Shown: positions 25,957-33,265 of the stretch, piece by piece | Numbering within the stretch: the first letter of the stretch is position 1 | How the letters are laid out: every line of letters starts with the position of its first letter | NCBI RefSeq assembly: GCF_031846385.1 | Contig: NZ_JAVRHV010000002.1 | Location: forward strand, 124,001 to 188,000 | Reading direction: 5' to 3' | Length of the DNA: 64,000 nt | Source of the DNA: Urechidicola vernalis | Lineage (GTDB): Bacteria > Bacteroidota > Bacteroidia > Flavobacteriales > Flavobacteriaceae | Program-made: the position numbers and the translations under genes | Notes under the pieces: model-generated | Told to the model about the DNA's origin: nothing | Seen by the model: only the letters and a program-made list of their open reading frames with translations | Databases searched by the model: none

Positions 25957-26991
25957 GTGAAAAACCCATCTCTACTAATTATACTTAGCATTTTAGCGCT
26001 TTTTATATTCGCTCCAACTGCTAAAAGTCAAACCATAGATAGCGCTCAAATTGGCAAAGAATACCCTTATATACTGCCAATATTAGGCAAAAAAGCCTAT
26101 GCCAAGGGTTATGAACTACAAATGCCGTTTGGCGTTATGTTGGGTAGTGTTTTTAACAAACAAGGTATTGTTATAGACGACTTCGAAATGGCTATTAGTG
26201 ATGACGGAACAGTACCTGAAAATTATTTTGGATTAGACGGAATTTTAGATTTTGGCCCATCTGAAGGTAGAATTAACACTATAAATGCAAGAGTTGATGC
26301 ATGGATATTACCCTTTTTCTCTGTAGGAGGTTATTATGGACAAGTTTGGGGAGAACAAGACATTTCATTTAGTGTTTTAGGAAGCGATTTAATTACCAGT
26401 ACAACAGATATTGAAGGTAAATATTATGGCTTAAATTTATTGGCAGTAGCCCCTCTTGGCCCTGTAAATATTGCTGCTGATTATTCCTGGTCTTGGACTA
26501 CAAATTCTCGATTAGACAAACCGGTTTTGGTAAACGTTAGTGGAGTTAGAATTATTAGAAGAATAATGACAAAGAAAAAAGGGCGTTTTTGGGCAATATG
26601 GGGTGGAGCTCAGTTCCAAAAATTAGACAGTCAAACATCTGGAAACATTGCTTTTGATGAGGCCTTGGGCATTACGGAAGAAGACAAACAATATATAGAC
26701 GACACTTGGGATAGTTTTAGGGATGGAAATACGCCAAATGGTAATGGAGACTATTGGGACGATTTAGGTCCACTTGAAAAATTAAGAGCAGAAGCCACCT
26801 ATAATCTTGTACGTGGAGTTGTAGATACAGATGTATACTATAAATTCAATAAACAATTAGAATATGAATGGAACATGCTTTTAGGATTTAATTACCAGCA
26901 TAACGAACGTTGGCAATTTAGAGGTGAATATGGTTTTTTAAAATCTAAACAGCAATTGATGCTATCTCTTAATTACAGATTCGGATTATAA
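25957..26991 (+). CDS. Predicted outer-membrane beta-barrel protein, unknown function
   Basis: 344 residues from a GTG start giving a signal peptide (LLIILSILALFIFAPTAKSQ). The rest is rich in alternating strand patterns (VGGYYGQVWGEQ, YYGLNLLAVAPLGPVNIAADYSWSW) and ends RGEYGFLKSKQQLMLSLNYRFGL, a typical barrel closing strand. No enzyme motif is seen. It sits 26 bases before an exported amidohydrolase and has its own -7 box, so the two may be cotranscribed. I do not recognise the family. Confidence 0.65.
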   Translation: MKNPSLLIILSILALFIFAPTAKSQTIDSAQIGKEYPYILPILGKKAYAKGYELQMPFGVMLGSVFNKQGIVIDDFEMAISDDGTVPENYFGLDGILDFGPSEGRINTINARVDAWILPFFSVGGYYGQVWGEQDISFSVLGSDLITSTTDIEGKYYGLNLLAVAPLGPVNIAADYSWSWTTNSRLDKPVLVNVSGVRIIRRIMTKKKGRFWAIWGGAQFQKLDSQTSGNIAFDEALGITEEDKQYIDDTWDSFRDGNTPNGNGDYWDDLGPLEKLRAEATYNLVRGVVDTDVYYKFNKQLEYEWNMLLGFNYQHNERWQFRGEYGFLKSKQQLMLSLNYRFGL

Positions 26992-27017
26992 TAATAATAA
27001 TAATAAGCTACTAAACT

Positions 27018-28406
27018 ATGAAAACAACATTTAAAAAATTATTCACTTTTGCTTTAGCAATGTCAGTTGTCGCCTTATTTGCTCAAGAAAAAAAATCTAG
27101 TCATATACTTATTACCAATGTAAAAGTCTGGGATGGAACTAGTGAAAATTTAATCGATGCAGATGTATTAATTAAAGACAACTTAATTTCAGAGGTTAAA
27201 AAAGGAATTAAAGCGCCAAAAGATATTATCACAATTGATGGAAAAGGAGGAACCTTAATGCCAGGCCTTATTGAAGGGCACGGACATTTACAAATGAACG
27301 GAACCTCAATTAGCGATATTGAGAATAATAGAAATTGGGAAGAATTAGCAGTACGTTCTGTAGTTAACGCTGAAAATGCATTAATGTCAGGTTTCACTTC
27401 CTGGAGAGATGCCGGTGGAATGGGTGCTGGTCTCAAAAAAACTATTGACGCAGGATTAGTAAATGGCCCTAGAATTTATCCTTCAGGCGGATTTATAGGC
27501 CCTACCGGTTCTCATGCAGATTTCAGGAATTTGACAACACCAAATGAGACATTTAACGGGCCACAATCTAGCGGAGGTAGATTAGGAATGTCTATAACAG
27601 CTGATGGAATTTCGGATATTAAAGCCGCTGTAAGGCAAAATTTTATGCAAGGTGCTTCTCAAGTAAAAATTATGTCAAGTGGCGGGGTTGTTTCTCAATT
27701 TGACCCTTGGCAATTAGACGCTTATTCAGCTGAAGAAATTAGAGCTGCTGTTGAAACTGCTGAGGCTTATGGCTCGTATGTTTTATCACATGCCTATAGT
27801 AAAAAATCAATCATTCGTTGTTTAGAAAACGGAGTGAAAACAATTGAACATTGCTTTATGTTTGATGGTGATGTCGCCGCTCTTATGGAAGAAAAAGGAG
27901 CCTATATGACTACTAACATGCAAGCCTTTTCTCCCGCTCTTTCTCAAGTTTCAGCGATTTCAGCCAGTAAATCATCTGCAAGAAAAGCAGAGTCCGCTCA
28001 ATTGGCTTTTGAAAATTATGTTGAAAACGTAAAAAAGCATAGACCTAAGTTAGGCTTTCAAGGAGATTGTGTTGGAATGCCAGAAGCATGTAATAAACAA
28101 AATGATCATCAGATCTATTTGGGAGCAAATTTTTTCGGAAATCACTACTATTTAAAGGCATTAACTTCGGTAAATGGTGAAATCTTAAAGTTAAGTGGGG
28201 AGGTTATGGATCCATACCCAGATGGAAAACTTGGAGTCATAGAAACTGGAGCTTATGCAGATTTACTAATTGTTGACGGAAATCCGCTAACCAATATTGA
28301 ATTAATTGGTGGAAATGAAAAATGGTTTGACGCGCCTGTACGAGATGGTATTAAAGGAATGAAATTAATCATGAAAGATGGAAAAATATATAAGAATACT
28401 TTATAA
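27018..28406 (+). CDS. Exported amidohydrolase, imidazolonepropionase-like
   Basis: 462 residues with a signal peptide (FALAMSVVALFAQ). The metal HxH motif is EGHGHLQ near residue 88. Further landmarks are WRDAGGMG, QVKIMSSGGVVSQFDPW (probable metal-bridging Lys), VLSHAYS and TIEHCFMFD (metal His residues). The small composite beta domain closes with YADLLIVDGNPL. This resembles the exported prolidase/imidazolonepropionase-like branch that acts on dipeptides or acylated amino acids. The usual late catalytic Asp is not obvious by eye, so the specificity is open. A terminator follows. Confidence 0.85.
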   Translation: MKTTFKKLFTFALAMSVVALFAQEKKSSHILITNVKVWDGTSENLIDADVLIKDNLISEVKKGIKAPKDIITIDGKGGTLMPGLIEGHGHLQMNGTSISDIENNRNWEELAVRSVVNAENALMSGFTSWRDAGGMGAGLKKTIDAGLVNGPRIYPSGGFIGPTGSHADFRNLTTPNETFNGPQSSGGRLGMSITADGISDIKAAVRQNFMQGASQVKIMSSGGVVSQFDPWQLDAYSAEEIRAAVETAEAYGSYVLSHAYSKKSIIRCLENGVKTIEHCFMFDGDVAALMEEKGAYMTTNMQAFSPALSQVSAISASKSSARKAESAQLAFENYVENVKKHRPKLGFQGDCVGMPEACNKQNDHQIYLGANFFGNHYYLKALTSVNGEILKLSGEVMDPYPDGKLGVIETGAYADLLIVDGNPLTNIELIGGNEKWFDAPVRDGIKGMKLIMKDGKIYKNTL

Positions 28407-28430
28407 TCTTTCTTAAAAGTTTAAATTTGT

Positions 28431-28467
28431 AAAGAGGAAAGCAACAATGCTTTCCTCTTTATTTTTT
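28431..28467 (+). terminator. Terminator after the amidohydrolase
   Basis: A 13-bp perfect stem (AAAGAGGAAAGCA, loop ACAA, TGCTTTCCTCTTT) then ATTTTTT. It ends only two bases before the PepSY start codon. TAAATTTG (28422-28429) just upstream is a -7-like match. Confidence 0.8.
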
Positions 28468-28469
28468 AA

Positions 28470-29030
28470 ATGAAAACCAAAAGGCAAAAACAAGCAAAAA
28501 CGATTAGAGGCTTTAGAAAGGTACACCGCGCAATGGGCATTTTTCTTTTTTCCTTTTTCTTTATTGTATCTATAAGCGGTGTTTTATTAGGTTGGAAAAA
28601 ACATTCCAATGAAATCATTTCACCAATCAATCATCAAGGAACTACGGTAAATTTTGAAAAGTGGTTGCCACTTGAAAAACTACATAGCATCTCAGACTCC
28701 ATTATCAAAAAAGATATTGCTCAAAATATTTCGTTATCTTTAGACAAGATTGAAGTAAAAAAAGAGAAGGGCATGATCAAGTTTGTGTATAAACAAGATT
28801 ATTGGGGTGTTCAATTAGATGGGGCTACTGGCCAACTTTTGAATGTGGGCAAGCGTAACGCTGACTTTATAGAAAATATTCATGACGGTTCTATTGTAGA
28901 TAATTACTTGGGCACTAATGGCTATTTCAAATTGTTTTATACCACGCTTATGGGAATTGCCTTATTAACTTTTTCCATTTCTGGTTTTTGGCTTTGGTAT
29001 GGCCCAAAAAGGATGAGGAAAACAAATTAA
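28470..29030 (+). CDS. PepSY-domain membrane protein
   Basis: 186 residues. The basic N-terminus (TRGFRKVHRAMG pattern) is followed by a transmembrane helix (IFLFSFFFIVSISGVLLGW), a periplasmic PepSY-like region (LDKIEVKKEKGMIKFVYKQDYWGVQLDGATGQLLNV) and a second helix (FYTTLMGIALLTFSISGFWLWYGPKR). This two-helix layout is the short form of PepSY_TM proteins, some linked to iron or flavin reduction. The ATG is nearly touching the preceding terminator, so its mRNA leader must be very short or transcription reads through. The porin gene follows by 11 bases. Confidence 0.82.
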   Translation: MKTKRQKQAKTIRGFRKVHRAMGIFLFSFFFIVSISGVLLGWKKHSNEIISPINHQGTTVNFEKWLPLEKLHSISDSIIKKDIAQNISLSLDKIEVKKEKGMIKFVYKQDYWGVQLDGATGQLLNVGKRNADFIENIHDGSIVDNYLGTNGYFKLFYTTLMGIALLTFSISGFWLWYGPKRMRKTN

Positions 29031-29041
29031 TTGCAACTACT

Positions 29042-30346
29042 ATGAAACTGAAACACTACCTAACTTTATTGACCATACTCATAAACTTTGTTGGTTTTGC
29101 TCAAAATGAACAAAAAGAAGATGTAAAAAAAGACAGCACCGAATTTATTTACAAAAGTAAGAGCAAGTTCAACGGACCAAATTCCATTGCCGAAATTTTA
29201 AAATTTGACAACGACCGGGATCCTTATTATAGAATGCCAGTAAAACATACAAAACCTTGGTACGATTGGAAAAAGAATTTACAAGAAAAAACAGGTATTA
29301 GCCTTGGACTTGAATATGTTGCTTTAGTTCTTAGTGCAACCGACGTAATAGATGAAGAAAACCATGATAAACTAACAAGCAGTGGCGTTTTAAACATCAG
29401 AGCCAATAAAGTTATTGTAAACCGAAAAAAGGGAAAGAATCAAGGTACTTTTTCTGTTCTATTGAGTAGTAGGCATCGATACAATGGAGAGAGCAGTCCT
29501 ATGTTTCATGGTTTAGATGAATCTGGGTATTATGGGCTAACCGGTACAGGTTTTATGCATTACACATTCAGAATATTAGAACTGCATTATGCGCAGCAGT
29601 TTTTAGATGGTAAAATTGGGACTATTGTAGGTAAAATTGATCCTGCCAATTTTTTTAATTTTCATGGTTTAGGGATTCCTACAAAAGCTTTTATCAATTT
29701 CGGTTCAATTGCCAGCGGTACAGTAAATATGCACAATCCTGGCTTTGGAATTGGAGCCGGAATTGAAATAACTGAATCTTTATATGCCAAAGTAGCCTTT
29801 ACAGATGTGTATGGTGATTTATACCAAGATGGAAATTTTTTAGATTTTGGTCGTAATTTTTTTAATGGTGATATACAAACATGGGCCGAAATTGGCTGGG
29901 CCCCAACAATTGATGAACGTTTTTCTAAAAACTTTAGTTTAACATTTTGGAGAAGCCCATCTTATACCAGTCATACAGGTGCCGAATATGAAGATGACCT
30001 AGGTATTGCATTTAGTTCCTATTGGTTGTTTAATGAATTACATATGCCTTTTTTTAGATTCGGTTTTTCCGGTGGAAAAGCAGAAAACACCTTTTACACC
30101 AAAGACGTACAAATAGGCTATGGCCTTAACTTTAAGAGTCATGATTTGTTCGGTATCGCTTTTTCATGGGCAGAGCCAAATATACCTGGAAGCAAAGATC
30201 AATTAACAGCAGAACTTTTTTACAGGTATCAAATAACAAGACGTTTCGCTATTACACCTGATGTGCAATGGATTAAAAATCCGACCTTAAATCCAGACGA
30301 ATCTAGCTTGTGGTATTTTGGGGCTAGAGCACGAATTTCTTTATAA
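29042..30346 (+). CDS. Carbohydrate-selective porin, OprB-like
   Basis: 434 residues from the ATG at 29042, which begins a signal peptide (MKLKHYLTLLTILINFVGFAQ); the longer frame overlapping the PepSY gene is rejected. The mature protein shows OprB features: WYDWKKNLQEKTGISLGLEYVAL near the N-terminus, then LELHYAQQFLDGKIGTIVGKIDPANFFNFH. It ends in a closing strand (LWYFGARARISL). OprB proteins form sugar-permeable outer-membrane channels. Eleven bases separate it from the PepSY gene, so the two are likely cotranscribed. Confidence 0.85.
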   Translation: MKLKHYLTLLTILINFVGFAQNEQKEDVKKDSTEFIYKSKSKFNGPNSIAEILKFDNDRDPYYRMPVKHTKPWYDWKKNLQEKTGISLGLEYVALVLSATDVIDEENHDKLTSSGVLNIRANKVIVNRKKGKNQGTFSVLLSSRHRYNGESSPMFHGLDESGYYGLTGTGFMHYTFRILELHYAQQFLDGKIGTIVGKIDPANFFNFHGLGIPTKAFINFGSIASGTVNMHNPGFGIGAGIEITESLYAKVAFTDVYGDLYQDGNFLDFGRNFFNGDIQTWAEIGWAPTIDERFSKNFSLTFWRSPSYTSHTGAEYEDDLGIAFSSYWLFNELHMPFFRFGFSGGKAENTFYTKDVQIGYGLNFKSHDLFGIAFSWAEPNIPGSKDQLTAELFYRYQITRRFAITPDVQWIKNPTLNPDESSLWYFGARARISL

Positions 30347-30368
30347 AAAATAAAAAGTTAAAATTCAT

Positions 30369-30376
30369 TATATTTG
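30369..30376 (+). promoter_or_regulatory. -7 box before the 146-residue barrel protein
   Basis: TATATTTG, perfect TAnnTTTG, 22 bases before the ATG at 30399. Confidence 0.55.
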
Positions 30377-30398
30377 TATTAAACAAAAACAAACTATT

Positions 30399-30839
30399 AT
30401 GAAAAAACTACTTACTCTTTTATTTATTGCTGTGTTAACTTTAAGTTTCTCTCATGAAGCAAATGCGCAAGAGGGCGCAAGAAAACAATTAAACTTTGGT
30501 TTCTTAGGAGTGACCTATGAAATCCCTGTTAGCAAAGACATAACAATTGCGCCTTTTGCTGGAACGGATTGGGATATAGATTGGATAACATTTGGTGTTA
30601 AAGGTAACTATTATTTTGACCGTGTGTTTAAACTTGAAAGCCCAGATTGGGATGTATATGGAGGCTTAAGTTTAGGATATGCAGTAGGATTAGGAAACAA
30701 TCCTGATAGTAGTGACGTTGGATTTGGAGCACATGCTGGTGGCCGTTGGTTTTTTAATGAAAAATGGGGATTATTTCTAGAACTTGGTGGTGGAACGACT
30801 GGTGGTACTGCAGGAATCGGATTTACAATGAAACTCTAG
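30399..30839 (+). CDS. Small outer-membrane beta-barrel protein
   Basis: 146 residues with a signal peptide (LLTLLFIAVLTLSFSHEANAQ). The mature part of about 120 residues contains six to eight strand-like segments rich in Gly and aromatic residues (YGGLSLGYAVGLG, GAHAGGRWFFNEKWGLFLELGGG) and closes with GIGFTMKL. This is the layout of small OmpW/OmpX-like barrels of Bacteroidota; no specific family is recognised. It has its own promoter box and a strong terminator, so it is probably a monocistronic, possibly abundant, surface protein. Confidence 0.7.
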   Translation: MKKLLTLLFIAVLTLSFSHEANAQEGARKQLNFGFLGVTYEIPVSKDITIAPFAGTDWDIDWITFGVKGNYYFDRVFKLESPDWDVYGGLSLGYAVGLGNNPDSSDVGFGAHAGGRWFFNEKWGLFLELGGGTTGGTAGIGFTMKL

Positions 30840-30861
30840 AAGTTTTCATAAAAAAATATGC

Positions 30862-30897
30862 AAAAAAGCTTTTCACAATTGTGAAAAGCTTTTTTTA
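30862..30897 (+). terminator. Strong palindromic terminator
   Basis: AAAAAGCTTTTCACAA and TTGTGAAAAGCTTTTT form a perfect palindrome followed by T residues, 22 bases after the barrel gene. Confidence 0.88.
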
Positions 30898-30926
30898 TTC
30901 AGCCCATTTTAACTGTTTAATTTTAG

Positions 30927-30934
30927 TAAATTTG
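30927..30934 (+). promoter_or_regulatory. -7 box of the udk operon
   Basis: TAAATTTG, 23 bases before the udk ATG. Confidence 0.55.
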
Positions 30935-30957
30935 CTATGAATATCATCCTATAGCAT

Positions 30958-31566
30958 ATGTTAGTAATTGGAATTGCCGGAGGTACCGGAAGTGGTAAAA
31001 CCACTGTGGTAAATAAAATGTTAAACGAATTACCCAACAAAGAAGTTGGTATTATATCACAAGACTCGTACTACAAAGCCACCGATAATTTGAGTTATGA
31101 AGAACGTACTAAAATAAATTTTGACCATCCAAATTCTATCGATTTTGAATTGTTGGTGGAGCATTTAAAAAAATTAAAATCCGGCGAGGCTATAGATCAA
31201 CCTGTATATTCATTTGTTACGCATAACAGAACAAAAGATACGCATAGAACACACCCTACAAAAGTCTTTATTGTTGAAGGTATTTTAATTTTTAACAACC
31301 CAGAGTTGAGAGATTTATGTGACATTAAAATCTTTGTACATGCTGATGCAGATGAACGCTTAATAAGACGTTTAAAAAGAGATATTCAAGAAAGAGGAAG
31401 AGATATGAATGAGGTTTTAAACCGTTACCAAGACACCTTAAAACCAATGCACAATCAGTTTATAGAGCCTACTAAAAATTTTGCGGATATTATTATTCCG
31501 AACGACCGTTACAATACGGTTGCAGTGGATATCGTTAGAACAGTAATTAACGACAAACTCAATTAA
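30958..31566 (+). CDS. udk: Uridine kinase
   Basis: 202 residues, full length. P-loop GIAGGTGSGKTT at residues 5-16; SQDSYYK and NFDHPNSIDFELL are the nucleoside-binding segments; VEGILIFNNPELRDL and RLIRRLKRDIQERGRD (lid) complete the fold. It phosphorylates uridine and cytidine in pyrimidine salvage. First gene of a four-gene run with stops and starts two bases apart or overlapping. Confidence 0.96.
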   Translation: MLVIGIAGGTGSGKTTVVNKMLNELPNKEVGIISQDSYYKATDNLSYEERTKINFDHPNSIDFELLVEHLKKLKSGEAIDQPVYSFVTHNRTKDTHRTHPTKVFIVEGILIFNNPELRDLCDIKIFVHADADERLIRRLKRDIQERGRDMNEVLNRYQDTLKPMHNQFIEPTKNFADIIIPNDRYNTVAVDIVRTVINDKLN

Positions 31567-31568
31567 GC

Positions 31569-31889
31569 ATGACCTTAAAACAATTAAAAGAGAACAAATT
31601 TTTACGCTTTATAAGCAATAGATATGTCTTGATATTTATTGGCTTTGCCGTATGGATGTTCTTTTTTGATGAGAATTCTTTTTTTGTTGATCGAAAATTT
31701 AACAAAACCATTGAAAAACTAGAGAACGATAAGGAATACTATTTAAAAGAAATCGAAAAGGATTCTAAAAAAATAAAGGACCTGGAAAATCCTGAAAAAC
31801 TAGATAAATTTGCTCGTGAAGAATACAATATGAAAAAAGAAGATGAAGACATTTTTATTATAGAATACGATACCATTAAAAAGAAATAA
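31569..31889 (+). CDS. Septum formation initiator (FtsB/DivIC-like) protein
   Basis: 106 residues: a short cytoplasmic start, one transmembrane helix (YVLIFIGFAVWMFFF, about residues 19-33), then a periplasmic coiled coil (IEKLENDKEYYLKEIEKDSKKIKDLENPEKLDKFAREEYNM). The tail motif KFAREEYNMKKEDEDIFII is characteristic of DivIC/FtsB, which bridges FtsL and FtsQ at the division site. It lies two bases after udk and two bases before mutA, so it is cotranscribed with metabolic genes. Confidence 0.88.
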   Translation: MTLKQLKENKFLRFISNRYVLIFIGFAVWMFFFDENSFFVDRKFNKTIEKLENDKEYYLKEIEKDSKKIKDLENPEKLDKFAREEYNMKKEDEDIFIIEYDTIKKK

Positions 31890-31891
31890 TA

Positions 31892-33265
31892 ATGGATGAT
31901 TCTTTATTTGAAAACTTTATTCCTGTTTCCGAAAAACAATGGAAACAAAAAATTCAATTCGATTTAAAAGGAAAAGAATACAACGAAACTTTAAGTACAA
32001 AAACGAAAGATGGAATTGTAATTAACCCAATTCATCATCTAGACTCCTATAAACAAGTTGTTTCCGATAGATCAACGCACGACTTTAAAATAGGTCAAAC
32101 TATTTTTATTGCCGATGAACGGGTTGCGAATTCTATTGCACGTAAAGCAATTAAAGGAGGGGTAGAAAGTATTTTATTCAAAGCTTCAGGCCCTTTTAAT
32201 ATTCAAATAGCCCTTAAAAATATTCCCATTGAAATTGAATTACAATTTGAATTTGAGTTCCTTTCTGAAAGTTTTTTAACAGATTTAATAAATCATACAG
32301 AGAAATATACAACCTTACTTAATATTGACATCATTGGAAATCTTGGCAAAGAAGGTAATTGGTTTACAACGCTTCAAAATGATTTTAAGGTTTTCAACGC
32401 TTTACTTAAGCATACATCTCAAAAATCAATAGTATTTGGAATTGACGCAGCGAACTATCAGAATTCTGGCGCTACAATTACACAGCAAATAGGATTTGCC
32501 TTAGCCCATGGATTCGAATATATAAATGATTTTTTGAACGTTACAGACGAGCCAACAGAAAAACGATTGGATTTTAATGTAAACTTCGCTATTGGGAGTA
32601 ATTATTTTTTTGAAATAGCCAAGTTAAGAGCCTTTCGTACCGTTTGGACCAGCGTTTGTAAAGATTTAAGGCTACAAAGTAAACTGCATATTACTGCATC
32701 GCCAAGCACACGTAATAAAACCTTGTATGATTATAACACAAACATGCTCCGTACAACTTCAGAAAGCATGAGTGCTATTTTGGGAGGCGCCAATACTGTT
32801 TGTAATTTGGCTTATGATAGTATCTATCATAAATCAAACGCCTTTGGAGAGCGCATTGCACGGAACCAACTTTTAATTCTTAAAAAAGAAAGTTATTTAT
32901 CAAACGCTAACCAAATGGTAAATGGCAGTTATTATGTTGAGTATTTGACCAAAGAAATTGCTGAAAAATCACTTGAATTATTTAAAGAAATTGAAAAAAA
33001 TGGAGGGTTTCTTAAGCAATTAAAATTAGGTAATATTCAAGATTCAATAGAGAAATCAGCGACTAAGGAACAAGAGTTATTTGAGGATGGCAGTATCGTA
33101 TTACTCGGCACAAACAAACATACAAATACAAGTGATACAATGAAAAATGAGCTGGAATTGTATCCTTTTGTAAAAACGAATCCGAGAAAAACACTGATCA
33201 AACCAATCATTGCCAAAAGGCTATCTGAGCGTTTAGATCAAGAAAGATTGAAAAATGAAGCGTAG
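31892..33265 (+). CDS. mutA: Methylmalonyl-CoA mutase small subunit
   Basis: 457 residues. It shares the TIM-barrel of the mutase but lacks a usable cobalamin-binding motif, as expected for the non-catalytic subunit. Conserved pieces are ENFIPVSEKQWKQKIQFDLKG at the N-terminus, GIDAANYQNSGATITQQIGFALAHG, NFAIGSNYFFEIAKLRAFRTVW and NMLRTTSESMSAILGGANTVCNL. It pairs with MutB. The 11-base overlap with mutB indicates translational coupling. Confidence 0.95.
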   Translation: MDDSLFENFIPVSEKQWKQKIQFDLKGKEYNETLSTKTKDGIVINPIHHLDSYKQVVSDRSTHDFKIGQTIFIADERVANSIARKAIKGGVESILFKASGPFNIQIALKNIPIEIELQFEFEFLSESFLTDLINHTEKYTTLLNIDIIGNLGKEGNWFTTLQNDFKVFNALLKHTSQKSIVFGIDAANYQNSGATITQQIGFALAHGFEYINDFLNVTDEPTEKRLDFNVNFAIGSNYFFEIAKLRAFRTVWTSVCKDLRLQSKLHITASPSTRNKTLYDYNTNMLRTTSESMSAILGGANTVCNLAYDSIYHKSNAFGERIARNQLLILKKESYLSNANQMVNGSYYVEYLTKEIAEKSLELFKEIEKNGGFLKQLKLGNIQDSIEKSATKEQELFEDGSIVLLGTNKHTNTSDTMKNELELYPFVKTNPRKTLIKPIIAKRLSERLDQERLKNEA

